A DNA stretch of 64,000 bases from CAVEFW01 sp963643505. GTDB taxonomy: Bacteria > Actinomycetota > Coriobacteriia > Coriobacteriales > Eggerthellaceae. The notes under the pieces are model-generated. The model made no database searches. It was given only the letters and a program-made list of their open reading frames with translations, and had not been told where the DNA came from. Positions within the stretch are counted from its first letter, which is position 1, and each line of letters begins with the position of its first letter. Shown here in pieces: positions 23,237-32,335 of the stretch. The stretch lies in assembly GCA_963643505.1 (NCBI GenBank), contig CAVIKF010000001.1, positions 1 to 64,000 on the forward strand. Direction: 5' to 3'. Made by a program: the position numbers and the translations under genes.

Positions 23237-24394
23237 ATGGCGGTGACCCATATCAACAAACTAGAAGACCTCGAGGCCTTCGCAAAGCGAGCTTCGAGCT
23301 CCTCTGTGCTTGCCATTGATACCGAGTTTATGCGCGAAAAGACCTATTTTCCGATGTTGTGCTTGCTCCAGATGGCCACCGATGACGAGGTCGTCATCGT
23401 CGACCCCTTCGCCGTCACCAACCTCCATTGTTTGAAGGACCTCATGATGAATGAGTCTGTGGTGAAATTGTTCCACGCCGGGACGCAAGACCTTGAGATT
23501 ATCTATCGAGAGGTCGGAGCATTGCCGTGGCCTTTGTTCGACACCCAAATCGCTGCAACCCTCATGGGCCACACCCAACAGATCGGCTACGCGAACCTCG
23601 TGCATGCAGAGTGTGGCGTGACGCTTAAGAAGATGGACTCGTTTACCGATTGGACGCGACGTCCCCTGACCGACTCCCAGCTCTCATATGCCGCAGATGA
23701 CGTCGTCTATCTGCCCAAACTTTATCGGAACATGGTGAAGACCCTTACGGCGAAAGGTCGTCTTGGGTGGCTTGACCAGGACTTTAAAGACCTCGTTGAT
23801 CTGTCTCACTACAAGGTCAATCCTCGTGAGCGTTTTCGTAGACTCAAGCGGGCCTCCACGCTTACTCGTCGTCAGCTTTCCGGTGCGCGCGAGTTGGCGG
23901 CATGGCGCGAGGCTCGTGCCATCGCGCGCGATATTCCGCGCAAGTGGGTTTTGACCGATGAGCAGATTGTCGAGGCATGTAAGCGAGAGGCACGGACCGT
24001 CGACGAGCTGTATATGGTGCGTGGGATGCGTGAACGCCTTCCCATCCGCGACGCGCGCATGGTTGCTGCCCTTATGGGTAAGGGCTTCGACCTTCCTCCC
24101 GAGGAGTGGCCAATGCCGTCGGGCAAGAGCAAGAACGAGGCCAACGTCGATCTCGTTGTCGATCTTATGACTGCCCTTGTGCGTCTTCGAGCCAGGGAGA
24201 ACAACGTAGCGCTACACACCTTGGCTTCCCACGATGACCTCGTTTCCATCGCTCGTGGCTACACGGAGGACGTGGAAGTGCTTCGGGGTTGGCGACGGAC
24301 TATCGTCGGCGGGGAGCTCTTAGATCTTGTTGCCGGACGCATCGAGTTGTCGATAGACGGAACGTCGCTTGTTGTCCGCCGAGTCAAAGCCTAG
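23237..24394 (+). CDS. rnd: Ribonuclease D
   Basis: 3'-5' exoribonuclease acting on tRNA precursors and other RNA ends. The DEDD exonuclease residues are in AIDTEFMRE (near 29), LFHAGTQDLEII (near 80) and SYAADDVVYL (near 150), and an HRDC domain starts near 200 (RELAAWREARAIARDIPR). Length 385. The ATG at 23237 has GAGAAGGG seven bases upstream; longer in-frame starts lack family similarity. A terminator follows. Confidence 0.93.
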   Translation: MAVTHINKLEDLEAFAKRASSSSVLAIDTEFMREKTYFPMLCLLQMATDDEVVIVDPFAVTNLHCLKDLMMNESVVKLFHAGTQDLEIIYREVGALPWPLFDTQIAATLMGHTQQIGYANLVHAECGVTLKKMDSFTDWTRRPLTDSQLSYAADDVVYLPKLYRNMVKTLTAKGRLGWLDQDFKDLVDLSHYKVNPRERFRRLKRASTLTRRQLSGARELAAWREARAIARDIPRKWVLTDEQIVEACKREARTVDELYMVRGMRERLPIRDARMVAALMGKGFDLPPEEWPMPSGKSKNEANVDLVVDLMTALVRLRARENNVALHTLASHDDLVSIARGYTEDVEVLRGWRRTIVGGELLDLVAGRIELSIDGTSLVVRRVKA

Positions 24395-24399
24395 CTTTC

Positions 24400-24425
24400 A
24401 CAGGGTTTGGATTAATCCTGTTTTT
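24400..24425 (+). terminator. Terminator after rnd
   Basis: ACAGG at 24400-24404 pairs with CCTGT at 24417-24421, followed by TTTTT. The stem is only five base pairs, so it is probably weak. Confidence 0.5.
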
Positions 24426-24522
24426 GGCCCATCGAAGAGAAGGTTTTGGTGCGACCCGCTCTATACTTCACAAAAAACATCGAAGAGGGGGCGCTTTTGT
24501 CCTCCGATAGGAGAAGCACATC

Positions 24523-25179
24523 ATGAGTTACCTAATGTTGATCGTCCTCACGCTCGTCATCGGCCTGATTGCCAGTGCATGGTGCAACCATGCATTGAAA
24601 AAGTATTCCCGGGTTCCAACGTATAGCGGCTTGACGGGTGAGACGGTCGCGAAGCAGATGCTGGCCTTCTACGGCATCAACAACGTCCCCGTCAAAATGG
24701 GATCAGAGGGACAGGACTTTTTCGACCCTCGAAGCAACTCCGTCACGCTTTCACCCAGTGTGTTTAACGGCAGGTCGGTCACTTCCTTGGCAACGGTGTG
24801 CCACGAATGCGGACACGCTTGTCAATACGCTACCGGCTATACTCCCATGAAGGTTCGTACCGCCATCGTTCCGGCCGTGAACCTTTGCTCCAATGTCTGG
24901 ATGTTCATTCTGATTATCGGCATCATGTTGAACCTTGCGGGGTTCTACTACTTAGCAATAGCGCTCTATGCGATTTCCGTGGTCTTTGCCCTTGTCACCT
25001 TGCCGGTAGAGTTCGATGCCTCCAATCGCGCTTTGAAGTATATGGACCAGATTGGCCTGACCAATGACGAGCATGACGGCAGCGCCGCGGTTTTGCGGGC
25101 TTGTGCGTTTACCTATGTTGCCGCCGCCTTGACCTCCTTGCTCCAACTTATCTATCTTATCGGGATGCGTCGCGACTAA
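24523..25179 (+). CDS. Zinc-dependent membrane metallopeptidase, YugP family
   Basis: Predicted membrane-bound zinc peptidase of the YugP (DUF2268-unrelated neutral protease 2-like) group. One N-terminal membrane helix is followed by a soluble stretch containing the zinc motif HECGH at residues 94-98, then three hydrophobic segments and a conserved EFDASNRA stretch that may supply the third ligand. Length 218. The ATG start has GGAGAAG seven bases upstream. Physiological substrate unknown; some homologues are linked to membrane protein quality control. Confidence 0.85.
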   Translation: MSYLMLIVLTLVIGLIASAWCNHALKKYSRVPTYSGLTGETVAKQMLAFYGINNVPVKMGSEGQDFFDPRSNSVTLSPSVFNGRSVTSLATVCHECGHACQYATGYTPMKVRTAIVPAVNLCSNVWMFILIIGIMLNLAGFYYLAIALYAISVVFALVTLPVEFDASNRALKYMDQIGLTNDEHDGSAAVLRACAFTYVAAALTSLLQLIYLIGMRRD

Positions 25180-25335
25180 GCCTTCGCCATGGGAAGATTC
25201 TATGACGAATGGGGGAGAAATTCCCTGTTTTCCCCTTCTGTGGATGCCGACAAGGAAAGTCCCTCGCCTGCGTTTCGTGATGCTCTAGAGACATTTCGGG
25301 CTTCCTATCCGGGGCGAGCTCTTGAGGAATCTGAT

Positions 25336-26796
25336 ATGGCTTCTACTCTTGACACTCGTGCCAAGGCAAAGGAAAAGCCTGCTCCTTTGAGCGTTTCCGC
25401 AGCGATGAACCTTGCCAAGGGGGCGTTGGAGAACGTCACGGTAAGAATGGTCGGCGAGGTCTCGGAAGTGAGCAACAAGCCGGGGTACAAAGCCGTCTAC
25501 TTCACGGTGAAGGACGAGCACGCGTCTTTGCCATGCATGATGTGGGCCAACCGCTACAAGAGTTGTGGCGTTGAGCTTGCGGTGGGCAACCTTGTCGAGA
25601 TTAGTGGTCGCTTTACGCTTTATGCGGCTAAAGGTCGCATGAACTTCGATGTGTTCTCGATCTCCCTTGCCGGTGAGGGCGAACTGCGCATGCGCGTCGC
25701 AGCCATTGCGAGACGCATGGATGGGGAGGGCCTAACCTCTCCTGCACGCAAGCGACCGATTCCCCAACTTCCGGAGACCATAGGTGTCGTAACGAGTCCT
25801 CGCGGCGCGGCGGTGCATGACGTGCTTAGGACCTTGCGACGTCGCTATCCTTTGGCGCGCGTCGTGTTGGCGGGCGTTCCTGTCGAGGGCGTGGGGGCGC
25901 CAACGGGTCTCAAGGAGGGTCTGCGTGTTGTCGCAGAAGCGGGGGCCGAGGTTATCCTGCTTGTTCGTGGAGGCGGTTCTTTCGAGGACCTTATGCCCTT
26001 CAACGACGAGGACCTTGCGCGTTGTGTTGCTTCCAGTCCTGTTCCCGTTGTGACGGGTATCGGGCATGAACCCGATACGACCATCGCGGACATGGTCGCC
26101 GACCTTCGTGCGAGCACTCCGACAGCCGCCGCTGAGGCCGTAAGCCCTGGGATGGACGTCGTCTGCGATCGCGTGCGGACCCAAGGAGTGCGGATGCATG
26201 ACGTGCTCCATCGACGTCTCGAGAGAAGTTCAATCGTGCTTGAACGCTATGAGACTCGCCCGGTTATGGCGGACCCTCATGTGCTCTTATCCGGTTGGAT
26301 CCAGGAAGTCGATGGCTATGCGGATCGTCTTGCGCGTGCACTTCCCAATTCTCTCGAACTCAACCAGACAAATTTGGAGAGAGCCTACCAGCGTCTTATC
26401 TCTTGTGGCTTGCGTTTCGGCCGCGATGAGGCAATGCATATAGATTCCGACCGTGCTCGGTTGCTCGTGGGTCTCTCCCGTGTAATAGAAGGCCCGTGTG
26501 CGTTGGTGGGGGCCAATGCTGAGCGTATGGTTGCTCTGGGTGCGGGACTGACACCGCGGTTCCAAAGCGAGCTTGCCATGTCCGCCTCTCGCCTCAACGA
26601 CTTATCGCCCCTTGCTATCCTTGGTCGTGGCTATGCCATTGCGCGAGAAGGTGACGGCGAGATTGTCCGCGATGTCGACCAGGTCAGCATCGGTTCCGAT
26701 ATTACTCTCGCGCTACATAACGGGGAATTGTTGTGTAACGTGCTTGAGCGTGTGCGAACAGAGGGCGAGCACGTGCAGATAGAAGATGGCGAATAG
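25336..26796 (+). CDS. xseA: Exodeoxyribonuclease VII large subunit
   Basis: Large subunit of the single-strand-specific exonuclease VII. The N-terminal OB-fold (about residues 20-115, VRMVGEVSEVSNKPGYKAVY region) binds DNA and the catalytic core has GVVTSPRGAAVHDV, VRGGGSFEDLMPFN and TGIGHEPDTTIAD, followed by a long helical C-terminal part ending in the ILGRGYAI motif. With ATG at 25336 and GAGGAA six bases before, it is 486 residues, somewhat long. The frame is open upstream to an ATG at 25189, which would add 49 residues but has no ribosome site. It overlaps the XseB reading frame region by none when xseB starts at 26825. Confidence 0.93.
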   Translation: MASTLDTRAKAKEKPAPLSVSAAMNLAKGALENVTVRMVGEVSEVSNKPGYKAVYFTVKDEHASLPCMMWANRYKSCGVELAVGNLVEISGRFTLYAAKGRMNFDVFSISLAGEGELRMRVAAIARRMDGEGLTSPARKRPIPQLPETIGVVTSPRGAAVHDVLRTLRRRYPLARVVLAGVPVEGVGAPTGLKEGLRVVAEAGAEVILLVRGGGSFEDLMPFNDEDLARCVASSPVPVVTGIGHEPDTTIADMVADLRASTPTAAAEAVSPGMDVVCDRVRTQGVRMHDVLHRRLERSSIVLERYETRPVMADPHVLLSGWIQEVDGYADRLARALPNSLELNQTNLERAYQRLISCGLRFGRDEAMHIDSDRARLLVGLSRVIEGPCALVGANAERMVALGAGLTPRFQSELAMSASRLNDLSPLAILGRGYAIAREGDGEIVRDVDQVSIGSDITLALHNGELLCNVLERVRTEGEHVQIEDGE

Positions 26797-26824
26797 AAGC
26801 GATTCTAGAAAGACAGGAGATGCG

Positions 26825-27073
26825 ATGGATGAGATGAAGCCGATTGAGGAGTTGACGTTTCGCGAGGCGATGGCCGAGCTCGACGGCGTCGTGAGTGTGC
26901 TTGAGAGCAACACCTTAGGACTTGAGGACAGCCTTGTTGCCTACGAGCGGGGCGTAGCTCTTATCAGCACCTTGCAGTCGCGCCTCGGTACGGCCCAGCA
27001 AAAAGTGGAGGTCCTCATGGGCCAACTACAACCGGAACGTGATGATGCGACCCAAGACAAGACACTTTCCTAG
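26825..27073 (+). CDS. xseB: Exodeoxyribonuclease VII small subunit
   Basis: Small helical subunit that joins several copies to one XseA. The 82 residues show the family pattern: LTFREAMAELDGVVSVLES, then LEDSLVAYERGVALI. Start ATG 26825 follows AGGAGATG by about five bases; an upstream in-frame ATG at 26786 overlaps xseA and lacks a site. It lies 28 bases after xseA. Confidence 0.92.
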   Translation: MDEMKPIEELTFREAMAELDGVVSVLESNTLGLEDSLVAYERGVALISTLQSRLGTAQQKVEVLMGQLQPERDDATQDKTLS

Positions 27074-27213
27074 TAGCGGCGTTTTTTTGTGTGTAAGTGG
27101 GCATTGACGGGAGTTTCTTTGCGTTTTCGGTTTACGAGACCCCGCTTGCCGAAACAAATCGCTTGCATTGGGCTCGTCTCGTACAATTATTCGGTACAGG
27201 TTTTTAGGAGGCG

Positions 27214-28440
27214 ATGGTGAACGTACTCGTCATAAACGCAGGTTCTTCGTCTTTGAAGTATCAGCTCATCAATGTCGAGACCCACAGGCTTATGGCCAAG
27301 GGTCTTTGCGAGCGGATCGGGGACGAGGCTGCGACCCACAAGCACGGCATTGACGATAACGAGACACGCATCACTATGCCTATGCGGGACCACAACGAGG
27401 CGATTGCCGTGGTCTTGGAGGCCTTGACCACCGGTGAGCACAAAGCGATTGCTAGCCTTGATGAGATTGACGCGGTTGGCCATCGCGTGGTGCAAGGTGG
27501 CAGCTGTTTCGAACGTTCTGTCCTTATTGACGACGACGTCATCGAGAAGATTCGCGAGCTTGCAGAACTTGCTCCGCTTCACAACCTCGCTGCCATCAAC
27601 GGAATCAACGCGTGCCGAGAGAACATGCCCGGCATTCCCATGGTTGCCGTCTTTGATACCTCCTTCTTCACCACGCTTCCGCCGCACGCCTATATGTACG
27701 CGCTCCCTTACGAGATGTATGAGAAGTATGGGATTCGCAAGTATGGCGCACATGGGACGAGTCATCGCTACGTCGCTGAGCGCGCTGCGGCCGTCATGGG
27801 CGAGCCGATCGAGGATCTTAAACTCATCACGTGCCATCTGGGCAACGGTTGCTCGATCTCCGCGATTGACCATGGTGTCGCCATTGATACGTCCATGGGT
27901 ATGACCCCCCTTGACGGCCTCATGATGGGTACGCGTTGCGGGTCTATCGACCCCGCTATCGTGCCGTTTCTCATGGAACACGAGGGTTTGTCCGTAGATG
28001 AGGTCAACGACCTTATGAACAAGAAGTCCGGCCTGCTCGGAATCTCCGGTATCTCCAACGACCTGAGAAGTGTTCGCGAGGCTTCTGAGCTCGGTGATGA
28101 GCGCGCTATGTTGGCCTACGAAATGTACTCTAACGCGGTAAAGAAGTATATCGGCCAATACATCGTGGTCATGGGTGGCGTTGATGCCATCGTTCTTACC
28201 GCGGGTGTTGGCGAGAACTGCAAGAAGATGCGCCGCATGATATTTGCCGGCCTTCAGCCGCTCGGCATCATCCTTGACCAGAAGCGTAACGCCGAAGGCA
28301 AGGGTGAGCGTCTGATCTCCTCCGATAAGTCCAACGTGCACATCTTCATCATCCCCACCGACGAAGAGTACATGATCGCCCGCGACACGTTCCAACTTGT
28401 CCATGATAAGTTTGGCCTCGGTCTCGAAGTCGACTTCTAG
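27214..28440 (+). CDS. ackA: Acetate kinase
   Basis: Interconverts acetyl phosphate plus ADP with acetate plus ATP, giving ATP by substrate-level phosphorylation in anaerobes. ASKHA-fold motifs: VINAGSSSLKYQL near residue 5, FDTSFFTTLPP near 148, GAHGTSHRYV near 177, and CHLGNGCSISA near 207. Length 408, typical. ATG with AGGAGGCG immediately upstream. Its partner pta lies three genes on rather than adjacent. The gap 27074-27213 holds TACAAT at about 27182 as possible -10 and an ACGAGAC/GTCTCGT dyad (27134-27140 and 27176-27182). Confidence 0.96.
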   Translation: MVNVLVINAGSSSLKYQLINVETHRLMAKGLCERIGDEAATHKHGIDDNETRITMPMRDHNEAIAVVLEALTTGEHKAIASLDEIDAVGHRVVQGGSCFERSVLIDDDVIEKIRELAELAPLHNLAAINGINACRENMPGIPMVAVFDTSFFTTLPPHAYMYALPYEMYEKYGIRKYGAHGTSHRYVAERAAAVMGEPIEDLKLITCHLGNGCSISAIDHGVAIDTSMGMTPLDGLMMGTRCGSIDPAIVPFLMEHEGLSVDEVNDLMNKKSGLLGISGISNDLRSVREASELGDERAMLAYEMYSNAVKKYIGQYIVVMGGVDAIVLTAGVGENCKKMRRMIFAGLQPLGIILDQKRNAEGKGERLISSDKSNVHIFIIPTDEEYMIARDTFQLVHDKFGLGLEVDF

Positions 28441-28512
28441 GCTGCTTGAATCCGTCCTGAACCTCCGCTAATGTTTAGGCCGATAACTACGACGTGACGT
28501 TTGAGGAGATCC

Positions 28513-29754
28513 ATGGCAAAGGACTGCTTCCCCTATTTGGAGATAAATCCCGATATCGAGGACCAGATACGTCTCGATCGGGTCAATTGCTGGCAAAACC
28601 CCTATGCATTCCAGGATTGCGATGTCATCCGTCGAGAGGACAAGGAGCACGACGTCGCCACCGTCGTCCGCCCTGCGTTCGTACGGGATATCGAGAAGAT
28701 TCTCAACACGCCAGCCTATAACCGCTATGCCGACAAGACCCAGGTGTTCAGTTTCACCGAGAATGACGAGATTTGCCGGCGTGGGCTCCACGTCCAGCTC
28801 GTAAGCAGGGTTGCGCGCACCATCGGACAAGCTCTCGGGCTCAACACCGACCTGATAGAAGCAATCGCATTGGGCCATGACGTAGGGCACACGCCCTTTG
28901 GCCATGCGGGAGAGCGCTTTCTTAGCGCGCTGTACCAACAACATACGGGCTCGGAGGGCGCGCTCCGGTATTTCAACCATAATGTTCACTCCGTGCGCGT
29001 CCTTGACCAGCTATATCGCCGAAACATCAGCCTTCAAGTGCTCGATGGAGTCCTTTGCCATAACGGTGAGTTCGCTTGTCAAGTCTTAGAACGTGGGACT
29101 TTGGAGTCCTTTGATGACCTCGATGCCAAGGTCGAGGCGTGCATGGCAGATGAGTGCGTTATCTCTACCTTGCGCCCCTCTACGTTGGAAGGTTGTGTGG
29201 TACGCGTCTCGGATATGATTGCCTATCTTGGTAAGGATCGCTCCGATGCACTTGCGCTAGGCGCCATTACCAACCTTGACCGTTTTGACACAAACATCAT
29301 CGGCAGGACGAACTCCGAAATCATCAACAATCTGACCACTGACATCATTAACAACAGCTACCGGCGAGACCGAATTGCCATGAGCCGGGAGGTGTACGAG
29401 GATATCAAGGTCGCAAAGCGTCAAAACTACGAACTCATCTACATGCGCGAAGGGATGCTTGACGAGACGAGCAACGTCGTGGAGGACATGTTTGCAAACC
29501 TTTATGAGCGCCTTCTTGACGACGTGCTCATGGGAGATGAGTCCTCTCCGCTGTTCCGCCACCATGTGAAGCGCCTTTGTGAGGGCTCGTACTCGCTTAC
29601 ACCGGACGAGTATCTCAAGACTGACCCGAACCAGATCGTCGTCGACTACATGGCGAGCATGACCGATGACTATTTCATGGCGGTGTATCGCTATCTGTTT
29701 CCAGGCGAAAACCCTGCGTTTTCCACGCGCGACTATTGTTCTGACCTGTTATAG
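28513..29754 (+). CDS. dgt: HD-domain dNTP triphosphohydrolase (Dgt-like)
   Basis: Predicted dGTPase-like enzyme hydrolysing dNTPs to deoxynucleoside and triphosphate. The HD-domain ligands are visible: the first histidine in GLHVQLVSRVARTI near residue 95, ALGHDVGHTPFGHAGE near 117-132, and a later VSDMIAYLGKD aspartate near 235. Length 413. ATG at 28513 lies four bases after GAGGAGA. It probably forms a transcript with rnhA 11 bases further on, linking nucleotide and RNA-DNA hybrid metabolism. Confidence 0.88.
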   Translation: MAKDCFPYLEINPDIEDQIRLDRVNCWQNPYAFQDCDVIRREDKEHDVATVVRPAFVRDIEKILNTPAYNRYADKTQVFSFTENDEICRRGLHVQLVSRVARTIGQALGLNTDLIEAIALGHDVGHTPFGHAGERFLSALYQQHTGSEGALRYFNHNVHSVRVLDQLYRRNISLQVLDGVLCHNGEFACQVLERGTLESFDDLDAKVEACMADECVISTLRPSTLEGCVVRVSDMIAYLGKDRSDALALGAITNLDRFDTNIIGRTNSEIINNLTTDIINNSYRRDRIAMSREVYEDIKVAKRQNYELIYMREGMLDETSNVVEDMFANLYERLLDDVLMGDESSPLFRHHVKRLCEGSYSLTPDEYLKTDPNQIVVDYMASMTDDYFMAVYRYLFPGENPAFSTRDYCSDLL

Positions 29755-29765
29755 GAGTTGCCGAC

Positions 29766-30248
29766 ATGATGGAAGTTTCGATTTTCAGCGACGGCAGCTC
29801 CCGTGGCAACCCCGGCCCGGGTGGCTACGGAACCATTCTGCAATGCGTCGACCCTGCTGGCAAGCTCCATGTAAAGGAACTTTCTCAAGGCTATCAATAC
29901 ACGACGAACAATCGCATGGAGATACTGGGTGCCATTGCGGGGCTTGAGGCATTGAAGCGCCCATGCATCGTGACCCTTTACTCTGACTCCCAATATCTCG
30001 TCAACGCCATCAACCAGGATTGGATAGGTAGCTGGGCGAGAAACGGGTGGAAGAACTCACAAAAGAAGGAAGTGAAAAACCTCGATTTGTGGAAACGCCT
30101 TTTGGAGGCGAAGAAGATGCACGAGGTCACCTTTGTGTGGGTGAAGGGACATGCAGGCCATCCCGAGAATGAGCGTTGCGACGCGTTGGCGACCGCGGCA
30201 GCGGACGGCCCTGGCAAGCTTGAAGACTTCGGGTGTCCAAAGGCGTAG
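29766..30248 (+). CDS. rnhA: Ribonuclease HI
   Basis: Cleaves RNA in RNA-DNA hybrids. The DEDD active site is complete: FSDGSSRGNPGPGGYG near residue 8, NNRMEILGAIAGLEAL near 48, YSDSQYLVNAI near 72 and the final Asp in ERCDALAT near 140. The basic handle region WIGSWARNGWKNSQKKEVKN is present. Length 160. AGGAG eight bases before the ATG; follows dgt closely. Confidence 0.95.
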   Translation: MMEVSIFSDGSSRGNPGPGGYGTILQCVDPAGKLHVKELSQGYQYTTNNRMEILGAIAGLEALKRPCIVTLYSDSQYLVNAINQDWIGSWARNGWKNSQKKEVKNLDLWKRLLEAKKMHEVTFVWVKGHAGHPENERCDALATAAADGPGKLEDFGCPKA

Positions 30249-30390
30249 TCGTTTTTTGCGTGTAACCCCTCGCGCTTACCTATTCTGCTCGCTCGTCTGC
30301 CGTCGCGTGCGCACGCGGCTATCGTGCATGTTCTACCATTGAACCATCGTGATAATTCGTGACGAACGCATCGAGGGAAAAAGGGGCACT

Positions 30391-31380
30391 ATGTCTGATT
30401 TTTTGGCGTCCATGATAGAGATTGCAAAGGCTGACAAGAAGACCATCGTTTTGCCGGAAGGCAATGACGAGCGAACGCTCAAGGCCGCAGAGAAAATCCT
30501 CTCCGAATCCATTGCCAACCTCATCATCCTAGGAGATGTTGCGGCAATTGAGGGGTCCGGTTATGACCTTACTGGTGCGCGTATTGTCGATCCGCGTACG
30601 TCGGAGTTGCGCGAGGGATATGCCGAGAAGCTCTTTGAATTGCGCGAGGCAAAGGGTATGACCCCCGAAAAGGCGCTCGCCCTCATGGATGACGAGTTGT
30701 ATTTCGGTGTCATGATGGTCAAGATGGGTGAGGCTGACGGAATGGTTTCCGGCGCCTGCCACTCCACCGGTGACGTTCTTCGACCGAGTCTCCAAATTCT
30801 TAGAACCGCTCCCGGATGCAAGCTTGTCAGCAGTTTCTTTATCATGGTTGTGCCCGATTGCGATTATGGCGAAAACGGCATGTTCGTATTCAGCGATTGC
30901 GGCCTCGAGGTCCAACCCAACGCAGAGCGCTTGGCATATGTCGCCTTGAACGCGGCAGAGGGATTTCGCACCATGACCGGCGTGGAGCCGCGCATCGCCA
31001 TGTTGTCCCACTCCAGTTACGGTTCGGCGAAAAACGACGATTCGACAAAGGTCGTCGAGGCGACTCGTATCGCCAAGGAGCTTGCACCCGAGCTCTTGCT
31101 TGACGGCGAGCTCCAACTCGACGCCGCCATCGTCCCTGAGATTGGTGCATCCAAGGCACCGACCAGCCCTGTTGCCGGTAAGGCCAATGTGCTCGTATTT
31201 CCGGACATAGACGCCGGCAACATCGGTTACAAGCTGGTACAGCGCCTCGCAAAGGCGGAGGCCTACGGTCCGATCACACAAGGTATCGCAGCACCAGTCA
31301 ACGACTTGTCCCGTGGATGTGACGCCTGGGACATCGTGGGTGTTATCGCCATCACATGCGTACAGGCCCAGCGCAGGTAG
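30391..31380 (+). CDS. pta: Phosphate acetyltransferase
   Basis: Interconverts acetyl-CoA and acetyl phosphate, the step before AckA. The 329-residue chain is the short, catalytic-domain form: IVLPEGNDERTL near residue 17, GMVSGACHSTGDVLRP near 117, SHSSYGSAKND near 210, and VFPDIDAGNIGYKL near 272. ATG with AGGGG six bases upstream. It ends before a convergent HAD gene. Confidence 0.95.
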   Translation: MSDFLASMIEIAKADKKTIVLPEGNDERTLKAAEKILSESIANLIILGDVAAIEGSGYDLTGARIVDPRTSELREGYAEKLFELREAKGMTPEKALALMDDELYFGVMMVKMGEADGMVSGACHSTGDVLRPSLQILRTAPGCKLVSSFFIMVVPDCDYGENGMFVFSDCGLEVQPNAERLAYVALNAAEGFRTMTGVEPRIAMLSHSSYGSAKNDDSTKVVEATRIAKELAPELLLDGELQLDAAIVPEIGASKAPTSPVAGKANVLVFPDIDAGNIGYKLVQRLAKAEAYGPITQGIAAPVNDLSRGCDAWDIVGVIAITCVQAQRR

Positions 31381-31398
31381 TGTGTTATCGGACATGGC

Positions 31399-31423
31399 AA
31401 GCGCTTAAGCTTGTTAAGCGCTT
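31399..31423. terminator. Palindromic hairpin between convergent pta and HAD genes
   Basis: AAGCGCTTAA at 31399-31408 pairs with TTAAGCGCTT at 31414-31423 around a 5-nt loop. No T-run follows on either strand, so it may be a bidirectional, Rho-assisted terminator. Confidence 0.5.
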
Positions 31424-31486
31424 CGGTTAGCCTGCGATCAGCTCCGGCTCACACGAGCGGTTTTAACTCAGGCGACCAGCTCCAAC

Positions 31487-32173
31487 TTACGCGAGCAATT
31501 CCGAGAAATCAACGATGCAAAAATCGGCTTCCTTTTGGATGGCCTCGGTGTTTTGCGCCTCGTTTGACTCATCGATGACAGCCACCGCGAAAGCGCCGGT
31601 GCGTTTAACGCTGCGAACGGCGGGGAGGATGTCCTCGAATACGACGCATTCCTCCACGGGGACACCGATAGCCTCGGCGGCCAACTCGTAAATGAGGGTC
31701 TCGCTTTTGTGGGTATCGTAATCGTCGCAAAGACGGAACGCGTCTATGAGGTCGAAGGCATCGTTGTTCTCCAGGGCCGGTTGCAAGAGGTCCATGATGA
31801 GCGAGGACGCGATGGCGACAGGTATTCCTGCACCTTTAAGCTCCTTGAGGAAAGCGTGGGCTCCCGGCCTGAGAAGCACCTTTGTGCAATAGCTCTTTTT
31901 TGCGATGCGGTTGAACTCGTCACAGCATTGCTCTACCGTCATGTTCAGACCGAGCTCCTCGATGAAGTACTTCGCGGTTCCCTCAAATCCAAGGCCGACG
32001 ATGCTGTCGGCATAGTCATCGGGGAGGGCAAGGTGGTACTCCTCGCAAAACTTCCGATCGATGTCGTTCCATACCCACATGGAGTCGGCAAGCGTACCGT
32101 CAAAATCGAATATCGCACCAGCGAATTGTGTACGTGTCGCACCAAGGCGGGTAAATGAGGGGATTTCAGGCAT
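31487..32173 (-). CDS. HAD-family hydrolase (phosphoglucomutase/phosphatase-like)
   Basis: Haloacid dehalogenase-fold enzyme with a helical cap, probably a sugar-phosphate phosphatase or beta-phosphoglucomutase relative. Motif I FDFDGTLADS lies near residue 20, motif II VAIASSL near 115, and the VVFEDILPAVRSVKRTG motif III/IV region near 170. Length 228. ATG at 32173 has AGAGGA five bases upstream; the longer upstream frame has no family similarity. Substrate not predictable. Confidence 0.85.
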   Translation of the reverse strand: MPEIPSFTRLGATRTQFAGAIFDFDGTLADSMWVWNDIDRKFCEEYHLALPDDYADSIVGLGFEGTAKYFIEELGLNMTVEQCCDEFNRIAKKSYCTKVLLRPGAHAFLKELKGAGIPVAIASSLIMDLLQPALENNDAFDLIDAFRLCDDYDTHKSETLIYELAAEAIGVPVEECVVFEDILPAVRSVKRTGAFAVAVIDESNEAQNTEAIQKEADFCIVDFSELLA

Positions 32174-32300
32174 AACGGTCCTCTTTTGCGTTGCTTGTCT
32201 GTTTTCACATGGGCGACAGTTTAGCGGAAGAAACCGTGAAAGCATGGCGCGAGCCCAGATATTGGATACGAGACAGGTCGAGCTCGAGTGACGAAAAGGG

Positions 32301-32306
32301 TATACT
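32301..32306 (+). promoter_or_regulatory. Probable -10 box of the queDEC genes
   Basis: TATACT lies 30 nt before the queD start, giving a leader of only about 22 nt. No clear -35 is seen, and there is no room for a preQ1 riboswitch. Confidence 0.4.
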
Positions 32307-32335
32307 TTGCCGAGAAACCAACGAGAGGACAACCA

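Noticed and set aside
23002..23319. 105-residue frame upstream of rnd
   Set aside because: Overlaps the rnd promoter, leader and start; no domain or ribosome site.
27187..28404. 405-residue minus-strand open frame
   Set aside because: Shadow of ackA in a codon-biased region.
32174..32335. preQ1 riboswitch upstream of queD
   Set aside because: The leader from the likely -10 box is only about 22 nt and lacks the aptamer motif.
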